A stretch of 64,000 nt of DNA from an uncultured Arenicella sp. (GCA_938048185.1 CALIVT010000026.1:28376-92375); one strand, 5' to 3'. Shown: positions 1-9,111, numbered from the stretch's first letter. Notes: a model not told the origin generated them from the sequence alone. Made by a program: numbers and translations.

Positions 1-363
1 CGCCGGGTCTTCTAAGTATTCCATAAACTGTTTACACCACCCATGTTGAAAAACGATTTCCCCCGCTTCAATGTAAGCGGTGCCCGCGTTAGTCATGTCG
101 TATTGGTCAAATATCGACTCGAACACAGAGGTGCAGGTAACGTTCACCCCCGGCCGTTTAGCAAACGTTGACGCGTGCTTGGAAAGAGTCTTCTCAAAAG
201 TCCAAAATTTATACGGCGTCCATGCGCAGGCTACGCACAGCGTGGTGAGCGTGATGAGGTAGCCGATGTCAAATGCGTCGTAGTGACGCAGTGGTTTGCT
301 GCCTTTGAATAAATCGTAAAAAATTAGAAAGGCAAAAAAGCCCGCTAGGCCGGTTAGGATCAT
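1..363 (-). CDS. Partial membrane protein, cut by the window edge
   Basis: An open minus-strand frame starts at the ATG at 361-363 and runs off the left edge; 121 residues are visible. An in-frame TAG lies five codons upstream of the ATG, so this start is the first possible one. The N-terminus (MILTGLAGFFAFLIFYDLF) is a membrane segment, and a second hydrophobic stretch lies around residues 33-48. The remainder is soluble and contains several cysteines. I do not recognise the family, and the missing C-terminus prevents a better call. It is divergent from the OmpA-like gene that begins at 581. Confidence 0.6.
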   Translation of the reverse strand, partial: MILTGLAGFFAFLIFYDLFKGSKPLRHYDAFDIGYLITLTTLCVACAWTPYKFWTFEKTLSKHASTFAKRPGVNVTCTSVFESIFDQYDMTNAGTAYIEAGEIVFQHGWCKQFMEYLEDPA

Positions 364-580
364 CGTTGAAAACGTCAGCTATTGAGCTATTAGCATAGCA
401 ACTTCAGGTGTCGAATATAAGTCATAGACTTAAGAGCCGCCGCCTTTAAAGGTGTTTTGTCGTTCAAATGTATTATAAAAATTAACATTGTTTGACACAG
501 TCAAGCTCTATTCGAGTTGTATTAGTGGTGTTGCGCAGACCATACTTTCCTTGGAAATAAACTTTAACCCCGGCTTGGGA

Positions 581-1228
581 ATGAACAAGAAAAAACAATC
601 TACTTTAGTGGGTTTGAGCCTGATGCTAGCACTCTCAGCGTGTAATAGCCCCCTAGTTTACAATCCGGATTTTCCGAATTCGGGCCCATTGTTTGTTGAG
701 CCGACCACGCCGGAACCCGTGCCGGAGCCTGTCGTGGTAGCTCAGCCTGAGCCTGAACCAATACCTGAGCCTTCCATATCGGAGTTGAATGCACGGGCTA
801 TTGCGAGCTTTACCGACGCGGGGCTTGAAGCCGAACAAACTGACCGTGGAGTAAACGTATACCTTCCACCCGATATCTTTTTCAGTGGGGCTACCGCAAA
901 GATTGATCTAGATGCACGTGGCAAAATCGCCCAAATTGCCGCTGAAGTTAATAAAGATTATTTACAGCAACGCCAGATAGAGATCGTTGGTCATACCGAC
1001 AGCTCAGGCCTGGCAGAAACGAACTTGGCGTTATCAAAAAAACGCGCCACCTCAGCGGCCGGCGAGTTGGTGTTTTCGAGAGTGGGTGAAAAGCGTCTCA
1101 TCGTAAAGTGGAAAGGCGAGACAGAGCCGCGTTACCCAGAAGTTCTTGCTGATGGTACCCCGGACTACAAAGGCCGTGCTCGGAATCGACGGGTTGAATT
1201 TACTATCTTAAACCCGGATGAATCTTGA
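581..1228 (+). CDS. OmpA-family outer-membrane lipoprotein
   Basis: A 215-residue lipoprotein. A longer open frame exists from 488, but the ATG at 581 begins directly with a lysine-rich n-region, hydrophobic core and lipobox LSAC (Cys21), so 581 is chosen. Residues 40-65 form a Pro/Glu (PEP) rich linker likely to cross the periplasmic space. Residues about 92-211 form an OmpA C-terminal domain with the peptidoglycan-binding signature GHTDSSG (residues 137-143) and the NRRVEF motif near the end. The inferred role is non-covalent anchoring of the outer membrane to peptidoglycan, as in Pal/YiaD-type proteins. The downstream ankyrin gene follows after 56 bp on the same strand and may be co-transcribed. 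Confidence 0.85.
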   Translation: MNKKKQSTLVGLSLMLALSACNSPLVYNPDFPNSGPLFVEPTTPEPVPEPVVVAQPEPEPIPEPSISELNARAIASFTDAGLEAEQTDRGVNVYLPPDIFFSGATAKIDLDARGKIAQIAAEVNKDYLQQRQIEIVGHTDSSGLAETNLALSKKRATSAAGELVFSRVGEKRLIVKWKGETEPRYPEVLADGTPDYKGRARNRRVEFTILNPDES

Positions 1229-1284
1229 TTGAGATACTGTCTTCGTTTAAAGCGGCCGTGGAAACTGCATAACAGGAAAATTCA

Positions 1285-2799
1285 TTGATTGATCGACAAC
1301 AGCTAAGAAAAATTTTAATAGGCAAGACGCGCGTCGTGTTGATTCATAAGCCAATGGCTCATAAAGACGTGAAAGCTTTCTATGAAACTCTTACGGACGC
1401 GTTTGCGGTAAATGAGATTGAACTATATGACCTAGATCCGGCAGCGATTAACAAGTCGTTTTTGATGTCGTTATGGCGAATAGAAACTGCCGAAAAAGGC
1501 GAAAACCGAGCGTCTGAAATGCCGGAGGCTTCGCGTTTTCGACGTATTTGCGCTGCACTTTCGCATTTGCATCACGGGCTTGTCTATATCTATAACGCGC
1601 ATTCAATGAGTGGAGCCTCTGTGCAATTATTGTCTCAATTGGTTCGCTATATTGAGCAAGAAAATCTTGCGTGGAGATTTATATTAGTTGCTGACCCAAA
1701 GCATAAGAATTTTGCCCGCTTGAATGCGATGGGCATAGATGAGCACTTTCCAAAGGAAGTTGTATCTCCTAGCGAGAGCGTGGCAGATTCTAGTGCAGCG
1801 TTGCACGTGAGCACAGAGAGATCAAACGCAGCAACTCGTTCCAAAAATAGCTTTGGCTTCTTTGCCGCTGCTGCTTTAATGCTGATACTCGTTGCCCTAA
1901 TAGTCGGCGTTAATACGAGTCGTACACCGAGCGCGGTACCCGTTGTCTACGTTGGCGACGATCGAGTAGAGACCGATCTAGTTGAACCCTTTGCTGAGCC
2001 TTCTCAAGAAAGCGAGCTTAGCGACTATTTAAGGGGGCTTGAACAGAAGAATTCTGAATTTGAAGAAAGGTTGCGAAGCTTGAAGGCGCTGGATAAGCCT
2101 TTATCAATAACCACTGAGGCGCCGACCGCCCTTGCGAATGCATCGGGTGTAACAAATTTAGACTCGCCTCGAGTACGCAGTAGGCCAAACGATAGAGTTG
2201 TTGTTCCGGTTCAGGTTCAGTCAAAAAAAACAAAGAAACGTAGACCATTGAACCGCGCATTGGATCAAGATTTAGTTGCCGCGATTACTAATGGTGATCT
2301 TGATACAACCCAAGGTTTCATGGCCGACCCTGCGAATTTTCTCGGTCGTGGAGGTAACGGTGAGAGCTCGCTAATTTTAGGCGTGGTATCGCAGCAGAGC
2401 GGCATCGTTGAATTCTTACTCGATAATAATGTGGACAGTGAGCTTGTTGATAATAATGGTCGAACGGCACTCTACTACGCCGCGATAAGCGGCAACCTGT
2501 TACTAGTGGAAAAGCTTTTAGCTGTTGGCGCGAACGTCAATGCCTTAACTAATCTCGATAAAACACCGTTGATGGCGGCCATTCATAACGGTCATATGCA
2601 AGTCGCGAAAGCGTTGATAGCTAACGGCGCCGACGTCAACGTGCAAGACCATTCAGGGTGGTCGTCATTGTTCTACGCTGCCTGGAATGGTGAAAGCGAA
2701 TTAGCGGCCCTGTTGAAAGAAGCTGGCGCACGCGACGATTTGCGCGATAGAGATGGCTATTCGCTCACGCAAATATCTAAGATGAGAGCGGGTAGCTAA
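1285..2799 (+). CDS. Single-pass membrane protein with C-terminal ankyrin repeats
   Basis: A 504-residue protein. The start is TTG at 1285, supported by an AGGA ribosome binding site 7 bases upstream; no ATG fits better. The N-terminal 160 residues form a cytoplasmic domain of unknown type. A single transmembrane helix lies at about 190-209, followed by a short possible coiled coil near 245-268 and a Ser/Pro-rich stretch. Residues about 330-500 contain four to five ankyrin repeats (for example GRTALYYAAISGNLLLVEKL and DKTPLMAAIHNGHMQVAKAL). This topology would place the ankyrin repeats in the periplasm as a binding surface. Partner and function are unknown. The gene ends before the hairpin at 2895. 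Confidence 0.75.
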   Translation: MIDRQQLRKILIGKTRVVLIHKPMAHKDVKAFYETLTDAFAVNEIELYDLDPAAINKSFLMSLWRIETAEKGENRASEMPEASRFRRICAALSHLHHGLVYIYNAHSMSGASVQLLSQLVRYIEQENLAWRFILVADPKHKNFARLNAMGIDEHFPKEVVSPSESVADSSAALHVSTERSNAATRSKNSFGFFAAAALMLILVALIVGVNTSRTPSAVPVVYVGDDRVETDLVEPFAEPSQESELSDYLRGLEQKNSEFEERLRSLKALDKPLSITTEAPTALANASGVTNLDSPRVRSRPNDRVVVPVQVQSKKTKKRRPLNRALDQDLVAAITNGDLDTTQGFMADPANFLGRGGNGESSLILGVVSQQSGIVEFLLDNNVDSELVDNNGRTALYYAAISGNLLLVEKLLAVGANVNALTNLDKTPLMAAIHNGHMQVAKALIANGADVNVQDHSGWSSLFYAAWNGESELAALLKEAGARDDLRDRDGYSLTQISKMRAGS

Positions 2800-2894
2800 T
2801 AGGCGTTGCAACCGCCCTAGCGTGTGTTCGTTGGCTTCCTGGATCGTTTGAACAACCCAGTGTGCTTGGTATTTAGGGCTCACGCGTTGTTCCA

Positions 2895-2922
2895 AAAGGC
2901 AGCTCTCTCGCAAGCTGCCTTT
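2895..2922. terminator. Intergenic hairpin, likely bidirectional terminator
   Basis: A perfect 10-bp inverted repeat (AAAGGCAGCT / AGCTGCCTTT) with an 8-base loop lies between two convergent genes. The A-tract on one flank and T-tract on the other allow it to work for both. Confidence 0.7.
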
Positions 2923-2942
2923 GGGCTATTGAAACCTACCTT

Positions 2943-3467
2943 CTATTGAGCGGCCGGTATCAATACTGTGTCAATCACATGGATAACGCCGTTGCTGGTT
3001 ACGATATCGGTTTTAACGACGTTGGCATCGTTCACTTTCACACCGTCGTTCGTACTGATTGCAACATCAGAGCCCTGCACGGTTGTTGCAGAGTTGAGTT
3101 TGACGACGTCTGCCGCCATGACTTGGCCTGCGACTACGTGATAGGTCAGGATAGAGGTGAGCATTTCTTTGTCCGCTAAAATCCCTTTGAGTTGATCCGC
3201 GGGGATTTTCGCAAACGCATCATCGCTTGGTGCAAACACGGTAAACGGTCCGTCGCCCTTTAGAGTATCAATTAAACCCGCCTCAGTCAGCGCGGTGGCT
3301 AAGGTGTTGAACGACCCTGCGGCAACCGCGGTATCAACAATATTCATTTTAGCGTCTTTCTTTTTATGGTCTCCGTGTCCGTCGGCGAGACTGTTTAACG
3401 AGAACAGTGCGGCAGCAACAATGATAAGCGTTGAAGCGAATGACTTTACGTATGAGAATTTCAACAT
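2943..3467 (-). CDS. Secreted fasciclin-domain (FAS1) protein
   Basis: A 174-residue protein with an N-terminal signal peptide (cleavage probably after the Leu-Ala near residue 28) and a short His/Lys-rich segment ([10 protein letters not shown]). One FAS1 domain fills residues about 40-172. The conserved H1-type block is [17 protein letters not shown], and the C-terminal H2 block contains [14 protein letters not shown], with the YH motif at LTYHVVAGQ between them. In bacteria such proteins are periplasmic or extracellular and linked to adhesion. It is a single-gene unit convergent with the ankyrin gene. Confidence 0.9.
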   Translation of the reverse strand: MLKFSYVKSFASTLIIVAAALFSLNSLADGHGDHKKKDAKMNIVDTAVAAGSFNTLATALTEAGLIDTLKGDGPFTVFAPSDDAFAKIPADQLKGILADKEMLTSILTYHVVAGQVMAADVVKLNSATTVQGSDVAISTNDGVKVNDANVVKTDIVTSNGVIHVIDTVLIPAAQ

Positions 3468-3824
3468 GTGTTCCTCTGTGTTAGTAGTATTGATTTAACG
3501 GGCGTGCAAAGTAACAAGATTGATGTCGGACGCATGTGTTATTGAGGTTACAATTTTAAGAGATTGCTGAAGGGCGATCTCACGGGTGTGATTCTTGGGT
3601 GATGGCCATCGCGTGCGAGCGTTTGGGCAACCCGGCTCGCGATTTCAGTTGAACTACTTCGCATACGCATTATTTTCGACTACTATTAAAATTTCTAGCC
3701 ACCGGCGTTTAAATTTCTCAGCCACTGGTGTATATTTCCCGGCCACTGGTGTTTGTAGTTCTTCGCCACGGCCTTTGGCTCTTTATCGCTTGCGCTTTAC
3801 TTGCTATGACTCCATTCTAATTTA
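3468..3824. other. Gene-free stretch upstream of the LysR gene
   Basis: This 357-base region separates the divergent fasciclin and LysR genes and must hold both promoters. A 76-codon open frame across it has no ribosome binding site or recognisable product, and I do not call it. The only clear structure is the 22-bp tandem repeat at 3690-3777. Confidence 0.5.
3690..3777 (+). repeat. Imperfect 22-bp tandem repeat, four copies
   Basis: Four consecutive units of about 22 bases share the core GCCACYGGYGT (3690-3711, 3712-3733, 3734-3755, 3756-3777); the last copy is the most diverged. The array ends 48 bases before the ATG of the LysR gene, so it lies in the probable promoter or leader. Confidence 0.75.
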
Positions 3825-4805
3825 ATGAAAGATCTAGACTTAAGGTTGTTAAGTAAATTAGGCACACTTAGGCAACTTGAAATTTTCCTGAAAGTTGCTG
3901 AATTGCAAAGTATCGCGCGGGCATCCGAACAGCTTCATTTGACTCAACCTTCGGTGTCTATGCAGGTCAAGAAGTTGTCAGAAGCGATAGGTTTGCCATT
4001 GTATGAAGTTATTGGTAAGCGCTTAAAACTTACCGAGGCTGGACAAGAAGTTGCCCAGGCCGGGCGTAAAGTATTTGAGGTAATCGATAATCTTGGCGAA
4101 CGTGTGGACGAGTTAAAGGGATTGCATGCTGGCACGCTCAGCATTGCGGTGGTCACCACGGCAAAGTACTTCATACCATACGTGTTAGCCCCGTTTTGCG
4201 AGCTCTATCCAGGTGTCAAAGTTAAGTTTAACGTTGGCAATAGATCCGAAATCATGCAACGTTTATCCGAGAATAGAGATGATATTTATTTCTTTAGCGA
4301 GTTGCCTGAAGATCTCGATATTAAGTCCTACCCCTTCTTGCCAAATCCGATAGCCGTTATTGCTTCAACGACGCATCATCTCGCCGCGCGCAAGCGCCTG
4401 CAGTGGAAAGACATTGAAAACGAACGGTTTGTCGTACGTGAAGCCGGTTCTAGTGCGTCTATTTGCGTTGAAAATTATCTATCATCACAGCACGTATCGA
4501 TAAGAGACTCGCTCATTATTCAGAGTAACGAGGCGATCAAGCATGCGGTAATGGCTAATATGGGGCTTGGGATTATATCCGCGTATATTTTGAGCAACGC
4601 TGATGCCGACGGCATCACACAGCTTAATGTTAAGGGTTTTCCGATTCAGTCTGAGTGGCGAATTGTGCATTTAAGCGATAAAAAATTGTCTCCGGTCGCT
4701 GAGCGCTTCCTTGATTTTATGCTGACCAATGCGAGAGATTTGTTGCCAATGAAGAAGATCGAAAAGAATGTCAGGTCGGCTCTTAAAGGTAAATGGGGGT
4801 CATAG
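3825..4805 (+). CDS. LysR-family transcriptional regulator
   Basis: A 326-residue protein. The N-terminal winged helix-turn-helix (residues about 13-72) has the family pattern LRQLEIFLKVAELQSIARAS followed by LHLTQPSVSMQVKKLSEAIG. The effector domain from residue about 95 begins GTLSIAVVTTAKYFIPYVL and looks closest to the CbbR/CysB-like branch. A tetrameric activator or repressor binding a small carboxylate or similar ligand is expected from the family. It lies immediately upstream of, and co-directional with, a cupin gene and a maleate-isomerase-family gene. LysR genes are more often divergent from their target, so control of this cluster is plausible but unproved. Confidence 0.88.
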   Translation: MKDLDLRLLSKLGTLRQLEIFLKVAELQSIARASEQLHLTQPSVSMQVKKLSEAIGLPLYEVIGKRLKLTEAGQEVAQAGRKVFEVIDNLGERVDELKGLHAGTLSIAVVTTAKYFIPYVLAPFCELYPGVKVKFNVGNRSEIMQRLSENRDDIYFFSELPEDLDIKSYPFLPNPIAVIASTTHHLAARKRLQWKDIENERFVVREAGSSASICVENYLSSQHVSIRDSLIIQSNEAIKHAVMANMGLGIISAYILSNADADGITQLNVKGFPIQSEWRIVHLSDKKLSPVAERFLDFMLTNARDLLPMKKIEKNVRSALKGKWGS

Positions 4806-4902
4806 ACTTTACTCTATGAAAAATATAATTTTAATCTACTATTGATTATTTAGATATTCTGTTAAATTTCACCATGTAACTTCATAGCAGTAGGAAAAAA
4901 AA

Positions 4903-5805
4903 ATGAGACCACATGTAGAATTTATTCACGAAGACGATTTGATCTGGCACATGGCTGAATTGCCTTTGGGCAGCGGCGAAGCAGTGCAAAAGAACCTGAG
5001 TTATGACGAGGAAGATGGCTCTGCGTCATTGCGGGTAGACTTCAAAACTGACTGGAGTCGCGTCGCCGGCTTGCACAGCGCGATGACCGAATGGTATGTG
5101 ATGAAAGGTAGGGTGTGCGTTGGTGATGATGAGTTACTTGAGGGCGGATATTTTTGTGCCCCTAAGGGTGTACTAACACCCGCTATTAAGGTTGACGCAG
5201 GTACTGAGATATTATTGTTCCGTGAGTACGGTGATTGGCGCTTCGAAGCCGCGACCGAAAACGCACCTGGAACAGCCGCTGAGCACCAATTAACTGTGGT
5301 TAGAACTAAAGAAATGGATTGGTACGAAGTCACCGACCCTGAACACGGTAGCCCGATGGATTTCGAGCGTGGCGGCACCCCGGTTCCTGGGCTTTATATA
5401 AAGCTGATGTATCGTGATCCGATCACCGGCTTTTATACCCGGCTGATCAAAGCTAAGCCAGGTTGGCGTGAGCACCCGCTGGCGCACCATCCAGTATTCG
5501 AAGAATCGTATACCTTGGAAGGCGACTTTCACTATAATTTTGGCACGTTAGAGCCGGGTAGTTATTTCTTTAGGCCAGCCCATGTACGCCATGGTGACTT
5601 CACTGCCGGTGATAAAGAGGGTGCTACGTTCTTGTTGCGTTGCGACGGTGATTTGGTCGATTGGTATACTGACAATGCGCGAGTCGAGATGCTCGGTGAT
5701 CCGGTTAACTGGGGTGACGATCATCCGAATACCGAAGCACCTGTACTGGTGCAACCGGTGCGGTCGAAGTCGGCCGGCGCTTGGGTTGACCCACATTATC
5801 AATAG
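4903..5805 (+). CDS. Two-lobed cupin-fold protein
   Basis: A 300-residue protein preceded by a GTAGGA ribosome binding site. It contains two cupin-like lobes. Lobe one spans residues about 60-110 (TEWYVMKGRVCVGDD, then EGGYFCAPKGV) and lacks the metal-binding histidines. Lobe two spans about 178-240 (HPVFEESYTLEGDF, then RPAHVRHGDF) and retains a His/Glu/His set typical of a metal site. Bicupins of this kind include dioxygenases, isomerases and hydrolases of small organic acids. The following gene is a maleate-isomerase-family protein 54 bases away, suggesting a short catabolic operon under the upstream LysR protein. No substrate can be assigned. Confidence 0.7.
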   Translation: MRPHVEFIHEDDLIWHMAELPLGSGEAVQKNLSYDEEDGSASLRVDFKTDWSRVAGLHSAMTEWYVMKGRVCVGDDELLEGGYFCAPKGVLTPAIKVDAGTEILLFREYGDWRFEAATENAPGTAAEHQLTVVRTKEMDWYEVTDPEHGSPMDFERGGTPVPGLYIKLMYRDPITGFYTRLIKAKPGWREHPLAHHPVFEESYTLEGDFHYNFGTLEPGSYFFRPAHVRHGDFTAGDKEGATFLLRCDGDLVDWYTDNARVEMLGDPVNWGDDHPNTEAPVLVQPVRSKSAGAWVDPHYQ

Positions 5806-5859
5806 GCTCTAGACTCGATTGTCTTTCGATTCAAAGCCTTACCTTTTTGGAGTTACAGC

Positions 5860-6606
5860 ATGACTGACGCACTCGGCTACCGCGCGAAATTCGGCGTATT
5901 AGGTCCCTCGACCAATACCATTGTACAGCCCGACTTTGATGATATGCGCGTGCCGGGTGTGACCAATCACTACAGTCGCATTATTATTCAAAATGCGAAT
6001 GCGATCTCCAATGAAAGTTTTATGGCGGGCACACTGGAAATTTCAGAAAACGTCATTGATGCGGTCAATGGCGTGCTTACTTGCGCGCCGGACTACCTAG
6101 TAATGGGGATGTCAGCCGTAACTTTTTATGGTGGTGCCGAAGGCGGTGCTAAGTGGAAGGCCCGAGTAGAGGACGCATCGGGCTTGCGGCTATCAGTAGG
6201 TTCTGAAGCGGTGGTCGCTGCAATGCAAGTTATTGGTGGAATAAAGAACATTGCTTTCATGTCGCCTTACTACCCGGTGGCGAATGATGAGGTTCGAAAC
6301 TACCTCTCAGACCATGGGTTTAATACCGTTCGCGATGCGTGCTTACAATGTCCTAGCTGGACCGCGATCGCAGAAGTCCAAGTTGATGAGGTGCGGGCCA
6401 GTATTCAAGCGCTCGACAGTGATGAGGTCGACGCGATTGTGCAAGTCGGCACGAACTTATCGGCGATTAGGCTGTGCGCCGAGCTTGAACTAGAACTTGG
6501 CAAGCCTGTGATTGCGATTAACACCGCGACGTATTGGCACGCGCTGAGAGCTAATAAGCTCAATGATCAATTGTCGGGTTTTGGCCAGCTCCTAGAAAAT
6601 CATTAA
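5860..6606 (+). CDS. Maleate isomerase / arylmalonate decarboxylase family protein lacking both catalytic Cys
   Basis: A 248-residue protein with the family opening FGVLGPSTNT (residues 11-20) and the general order of the Asp/Glu-racemase-like fold. Family enzymes use one or two cysteines, in CTSG-like and SCTNL-like motifs. Here the first motif reads VMGMSAVTFYGG (81-92) and the second reads VQVGTNLSA (194-202, Gly197 at the Cys position). A free cysteine exists at 75 and another at 206, but not at the canonical alignment positions. The protein may therefore bind a dicarboxylate without racemising or decarboxylating it, or use different chemistry. It is the last gene of the LysR-cupin cluster and converges on purE. 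Confidence 0.75.
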   Translation: MTDALGYRAKFGVLGPSTNTIVQPDFDDMRVPGVTNHYSRIIIQNANAISNESFMAGTLEISENVIDAVNGVLTCAPDYLVMGMSAVTFYGGAEGGAKWKARVEDASGLRLSVGSEAVVAAMQVIGGIKNIAFMSPYYPVANDEVRNYLSDHGFNTVRDACLQCPSWTAIAEVQVDEVRASIQALDSDEVDAIVQVGTNLSAIRLCAELELELGKPVIAINTATYWHALRANKLNDQLSGFGQLLENH

Positions 6607-6650
6607 GCGCACCAGACCCCACTTGGAGATAACCCAGTTTAGATACAGAT

Positions 6651-7121
6651 CTAGTCTAGGGTTTTCTTCCTAGACATGTCAGCCATATCGGCTGCGTATT
6701 GCTCTAGCATTTGTCGGCATTCTGTATGACTTATCGACAACATTCTAATTGCAAGCAGTGCCGCGTTGGTCGAATTGTTGATTGCCACGGTTGCGACCGG
6801 AATGCCTCGAGGCATTTGTACAATTGATAATAGTGAGTCCATGCCTTCAAGGTTGCTTCCCCGAACCGGTACACCGATCACCGGCAAAGTGGTGCAAGAC
6901 GCGACCATGCCCGGTAAATGCGCGGCCCCACCCGCGCCCGCAATAATCACGTCGAAGCCCTGCGTCGCCGCGGCTTTTGCAAAATGCACCATGTCTTCTG
7001 GCGTGCGATGTGCTGAGAGCACCCTGGCCTCAAACGCAACATTAAACTCCGCAAGTATGTCAGCGGCCGCTTGCATAACTGGCCAATCGGAGTCGGACCC
7101 CATCACTATTGCTACTTTCAT
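6651..7121 (-). CDS. purE: N5-carboxyaminoimidazole ribonucleotide mutase PurE
   Basis: A 156-residue protein of standard class I PurE length. The phosphate-binding GSDSDWPVM (residues 8-16), the active-site SAHRTP motif with its catalytic histidine, the [12 protein letters not shown] loop and PVIGVPV are all intact. It converts N5-CAIR to CAIR in de novo purine synthesis, in the cytoplasm, using the product of PurK. It follows purK by 22 bases on the minus strand, the usual operon arrangement. Confidence 0.95.
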   Translation of the reverse strand: MKVAIVMGSDSDWPVMQAAADILAEFNVAFEARVLSAHRTPEDMVHFAKAAATQGFDVIIAGAGGAAHLPGMVASCTTLPVIGVPVRGSNLEGMDSLLSIVQMPRGIPVATVAINNSTNAALLAIRMLSISHTECRQMLEQYAADMADMSRKKTLD

Positions 7122-7143
7122 CGGTATTTCTCTTTTATTCTGT

Positions 7144-8277
7144 TTACACTTCCAGCGTGCGCACTAGTTCTTCTGCTCGCTGTTGTTGATCTTGACCCCA
7201 GATATTGATGTGGCCCATTTTACGTTTAATTCGTGATTCTTGCTTTCGGTACAAGGTGATGCTTGATTCTGAATCGCTGACATTGTCGACAATCTCTTGC
7301 GCATCAAAAACACCGTTCTTGGTGCCAAGCAGGTTGATCATAGTCATCGATTCTTTTACCAGCTGAGGTTTACGCAGTGGCAGGCCAGCGATAGCGCGCA
7401 TGTGGTTTTCGAACTGTGAACAGTCGGTCAAATCAAGCGTAATATGTCCTGAATTATGAGGCCTTGGCGCTGATTCATTAATAATAAGCTGCCCATCTTT
7501 GCTGAGGAAAAATTCGAAAGCGAATAAGCCGCTGGTGCCCAATTTCGCTAAGATCGCGCTTACTTGAGTTTGGGCTTGCTGTTCTACAGCGTTGCTCACA
7601 CCGGCCGGAAAGCTGACATAGCGACAGGTTCCGTGTTCTTGGTGAGTCTCAACGATCGGGTAAAAAACCAGCTCATCTTTATTGCCGACCGCGATAACAG
7701 AGAGCTCCTTTTCAAACTCTATGGTTCGCTCAAACAAAATTACGCCAGATGATTTTATGGTGTCATAAATGGCGATTGCGTCGGCTTTATTGTTGACCTT
7801 ATACGTGCCAATGCCATCGTAGCCGCCTTTCGCAATTTTTAGATAGCCCGGGGCATCAATAAGGTCATCACTACTGTTAATCTCAAAGAATTCAGCGAGG
7901 CTAACGCCAAGCTCTTGAAAGAACCTTTTCTCTGAGAGTTTATCTTCGATTAACCCAAATCTTTTTGGGTCAGGGAGCAGCGGGGTGGCGCATCGAGATG
8001 ATGCGGCGCTCAATAGCTCGCTGTCATTGAACTCATTTTCGAGCGTTACCACATCGACCGCGTTGAAAAAATCTTCGAGCTCATTGAGATTACTTGGGTC
8101 GCCTATAAAAACTTTATCCGCGACGGTGCTGGCAGGGCCGTCATCTGATCCACCAAAGACATAGGCGCGCCCACCTAGGTCTTGGTAGGCTTGAATCATC
8201 ATCATAGCCAATTGGCCGTCGCCCAACACGCCAATTACCGGTAGGTCTTCGGTCGTGCTCATATTTTTATTTTGCAT
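7144..8277 (-). CDS. purK: N5-carboxyaminoimidazole ribonucleotide synthase PurK
   Basis: A 377-residue ATP-grasp enzyme. The N-terminal pre-ATP-grasp motif [12 protein letters not shown], the central YDGIGTYKV loop and the C-terminal [25 protein letters not shown] are all recognisable. It carries out ATP- and bicarbonate-dependent carboxylation of AIR to N5-CAIR. The ATG at 8277 is used; a second in-frame ATG lies at 8262 and could be the true start. The gene begins two bases after the stop of a truncated sbtB remnant. purKE therefore appear to be the downstream part of a former bicarbonate-uptake/purine operon, a sensible pairing since PurK consumes bicarbonate. Confidence 0.94.
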   Translation of the reverse strand: MQNKNMSTTEDLPVIGVLGDGQLAMMMIQAYQDLGGRAYVFGGSDDGPASTVADKVFIGDPSNLNELEDFFNAVDVVTLENEFNDSELLSAASSRCATPLLPDPKRFGLIEDKLSEKRFFQELGVSLAEFFEINSSDDLIDAPGYLKIAKGGYDGIGTYKVNNKADAIAIYDTIKSSGVILFERTIEFEKELSVIAVGNKDELVFYPIVETHQEHGTCRYVSFPAGVSNAVEQQAQTQVSAILAKLGTSGLFAFEFFLSKDGQLIINESAPRPHNSGHITLDLTDCSQFENHMRAIAGLPLRKPQLVKESMTMINLLGTKNGVFDAQEIVDNVSDSESSITLYRKQESRIKRKMGHINIWGQDQQQRAEELVRTLEV

Positions 8278-8279
8278 TT

Positions 8280-8528
8280 TTAGCTCGTAAATTTTGCTGG
8301 TCTTAATACGTCTATGTCACTGCTGTAGGTGACCATTGCGTGGTTATCATAATAGGTTTCTTGTAAATGGTCCGCTATTTGTTGCGCTAATTCATGGCTG
8401 CAAATAACTTCCACTCTAATATTAGAGTTTGCCTCCCACGCGGCCCCTCTAACGCCATGGCTGCCACTGCCACGAGCGTTAGTTGTCGTGTAGCCCTGCG
8501 CGCCTAAACGCGAAAAGGAAGAGTCCAT
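8280..8528 (-). pseudogene. Remnant of SbtB-like PII protein (5' part deleted)
   Basis: The translated frame contains the C-terminal two-thirds of an SbtB/PII-like regulator: LGAQGYTTTNARGSGSHGVR (T-loop region), NIRVEVICSHELAQQIADHL and MVTYSSDIDVLRPAKF. The usual N-terminus, with its start and first beta-strand, is absent. The preceding bases belong to the sbtA frame and are read here as an unrelated MDSSFSR. The intact part is still well conserved, so the deletion may be recent. SbtB normally binds SbtA and controls bicarbonate uptake through adenyl nucleotides. It lies directly before purK. Confidence 0.7.
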
Positions 8529-9048
8529 AACGTTTTAGGCTGTCTAACCGCGTGGCGGCGATTAACCCCATTTCGAGTAGGAACAAGGCAAGAATGCCTT
8601 TGAATAAGTCAAAAAACAACGGGGATATTGATTCAACACCCGACGGGCCACTTCGCCAGCCAATGACCAAGCCGCCAATTAAAAACATAACGCCTTTACC
8701 GAGTAAAACTTCGTGGGCAACGTTTGACCACTGGGTGTGTCTTGATAAGCCTTTCGCCAAAACGATACCTATCAAGATAGCGGGTATCTCAAGTAATACA
8801 ACGAACAACGCCATGTGCTCTTCAAACGCAATACCGTGAGAGTTTATGTAAGCCACGGCGACTATTTGCGGTAATAGTGTGTTGAACGGCTGGTTTGCGA
8901 GTTCGATGCCGCCTTTTAATCCAATCGTTAACAGCAGCAACATTGAAACGAAGTCGTAAACCTGACTGGGTAAACGCAGCTCAGACTTCAAGGCTCCGGC
9001 GATTAAACCAAAGAGAAAAAAACAAATGACAGGGTCGGTCGCATTCAT
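8479..9048 (-). pseudogene. Remnant of SbtA-like sodium/bicarbonate symporter with two deletions
   Basis: The frame begins like SbtA (PVICFFLFGLIAGALKSELR, then LLLLTIGLKGGIELA) but jumps from LLPQIVAVA straight to YINSHGIAFEEHMALF. That omits roughly 45-50 residues that in the family include the conserved core helix. It then runs to MGLIAATRLDSLKRYGLFLF and ends in a frameshifted tail of about eight residues inside the sbtB remnant. The last third of the transporter is missing. About 190 residues remain against the 320 or more expected. ATG at 9048 is the likely original start; a TTG at 9069 is possible. Only about 40 bases separate that start from the upstream terminator hairpin, so a promoter may also be lost. 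Confidence 0.7.
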
Positions 9049-9089
9049 CAATACATTTACGAGGCGCAAGTATCGCCAGAAAAATAAAA

Positions 9090-9111
9090 GGCTCAGCGAT
9101 TAAGCTGAGCC
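9090..9111 (-). terminator. Hairpin downstream of the C25 protease gene
   Basis: A perfect 8-bp stem (GGCTCAGC / GCTGAGCC) with loop GATTAA. On the minus strand it is followed by TTTTATTTT, as expected of an intrinsic terminator for the upstream protease gene. Confidence 0.75.

Noticed and set aside
3595..3825. 76-codon open frame upstream of the LysR gene
   Set aside because: It crosses the 22-bp tandem repeat, has no ribosome site or homology, and ends at the LysR start; most likely non-coding.
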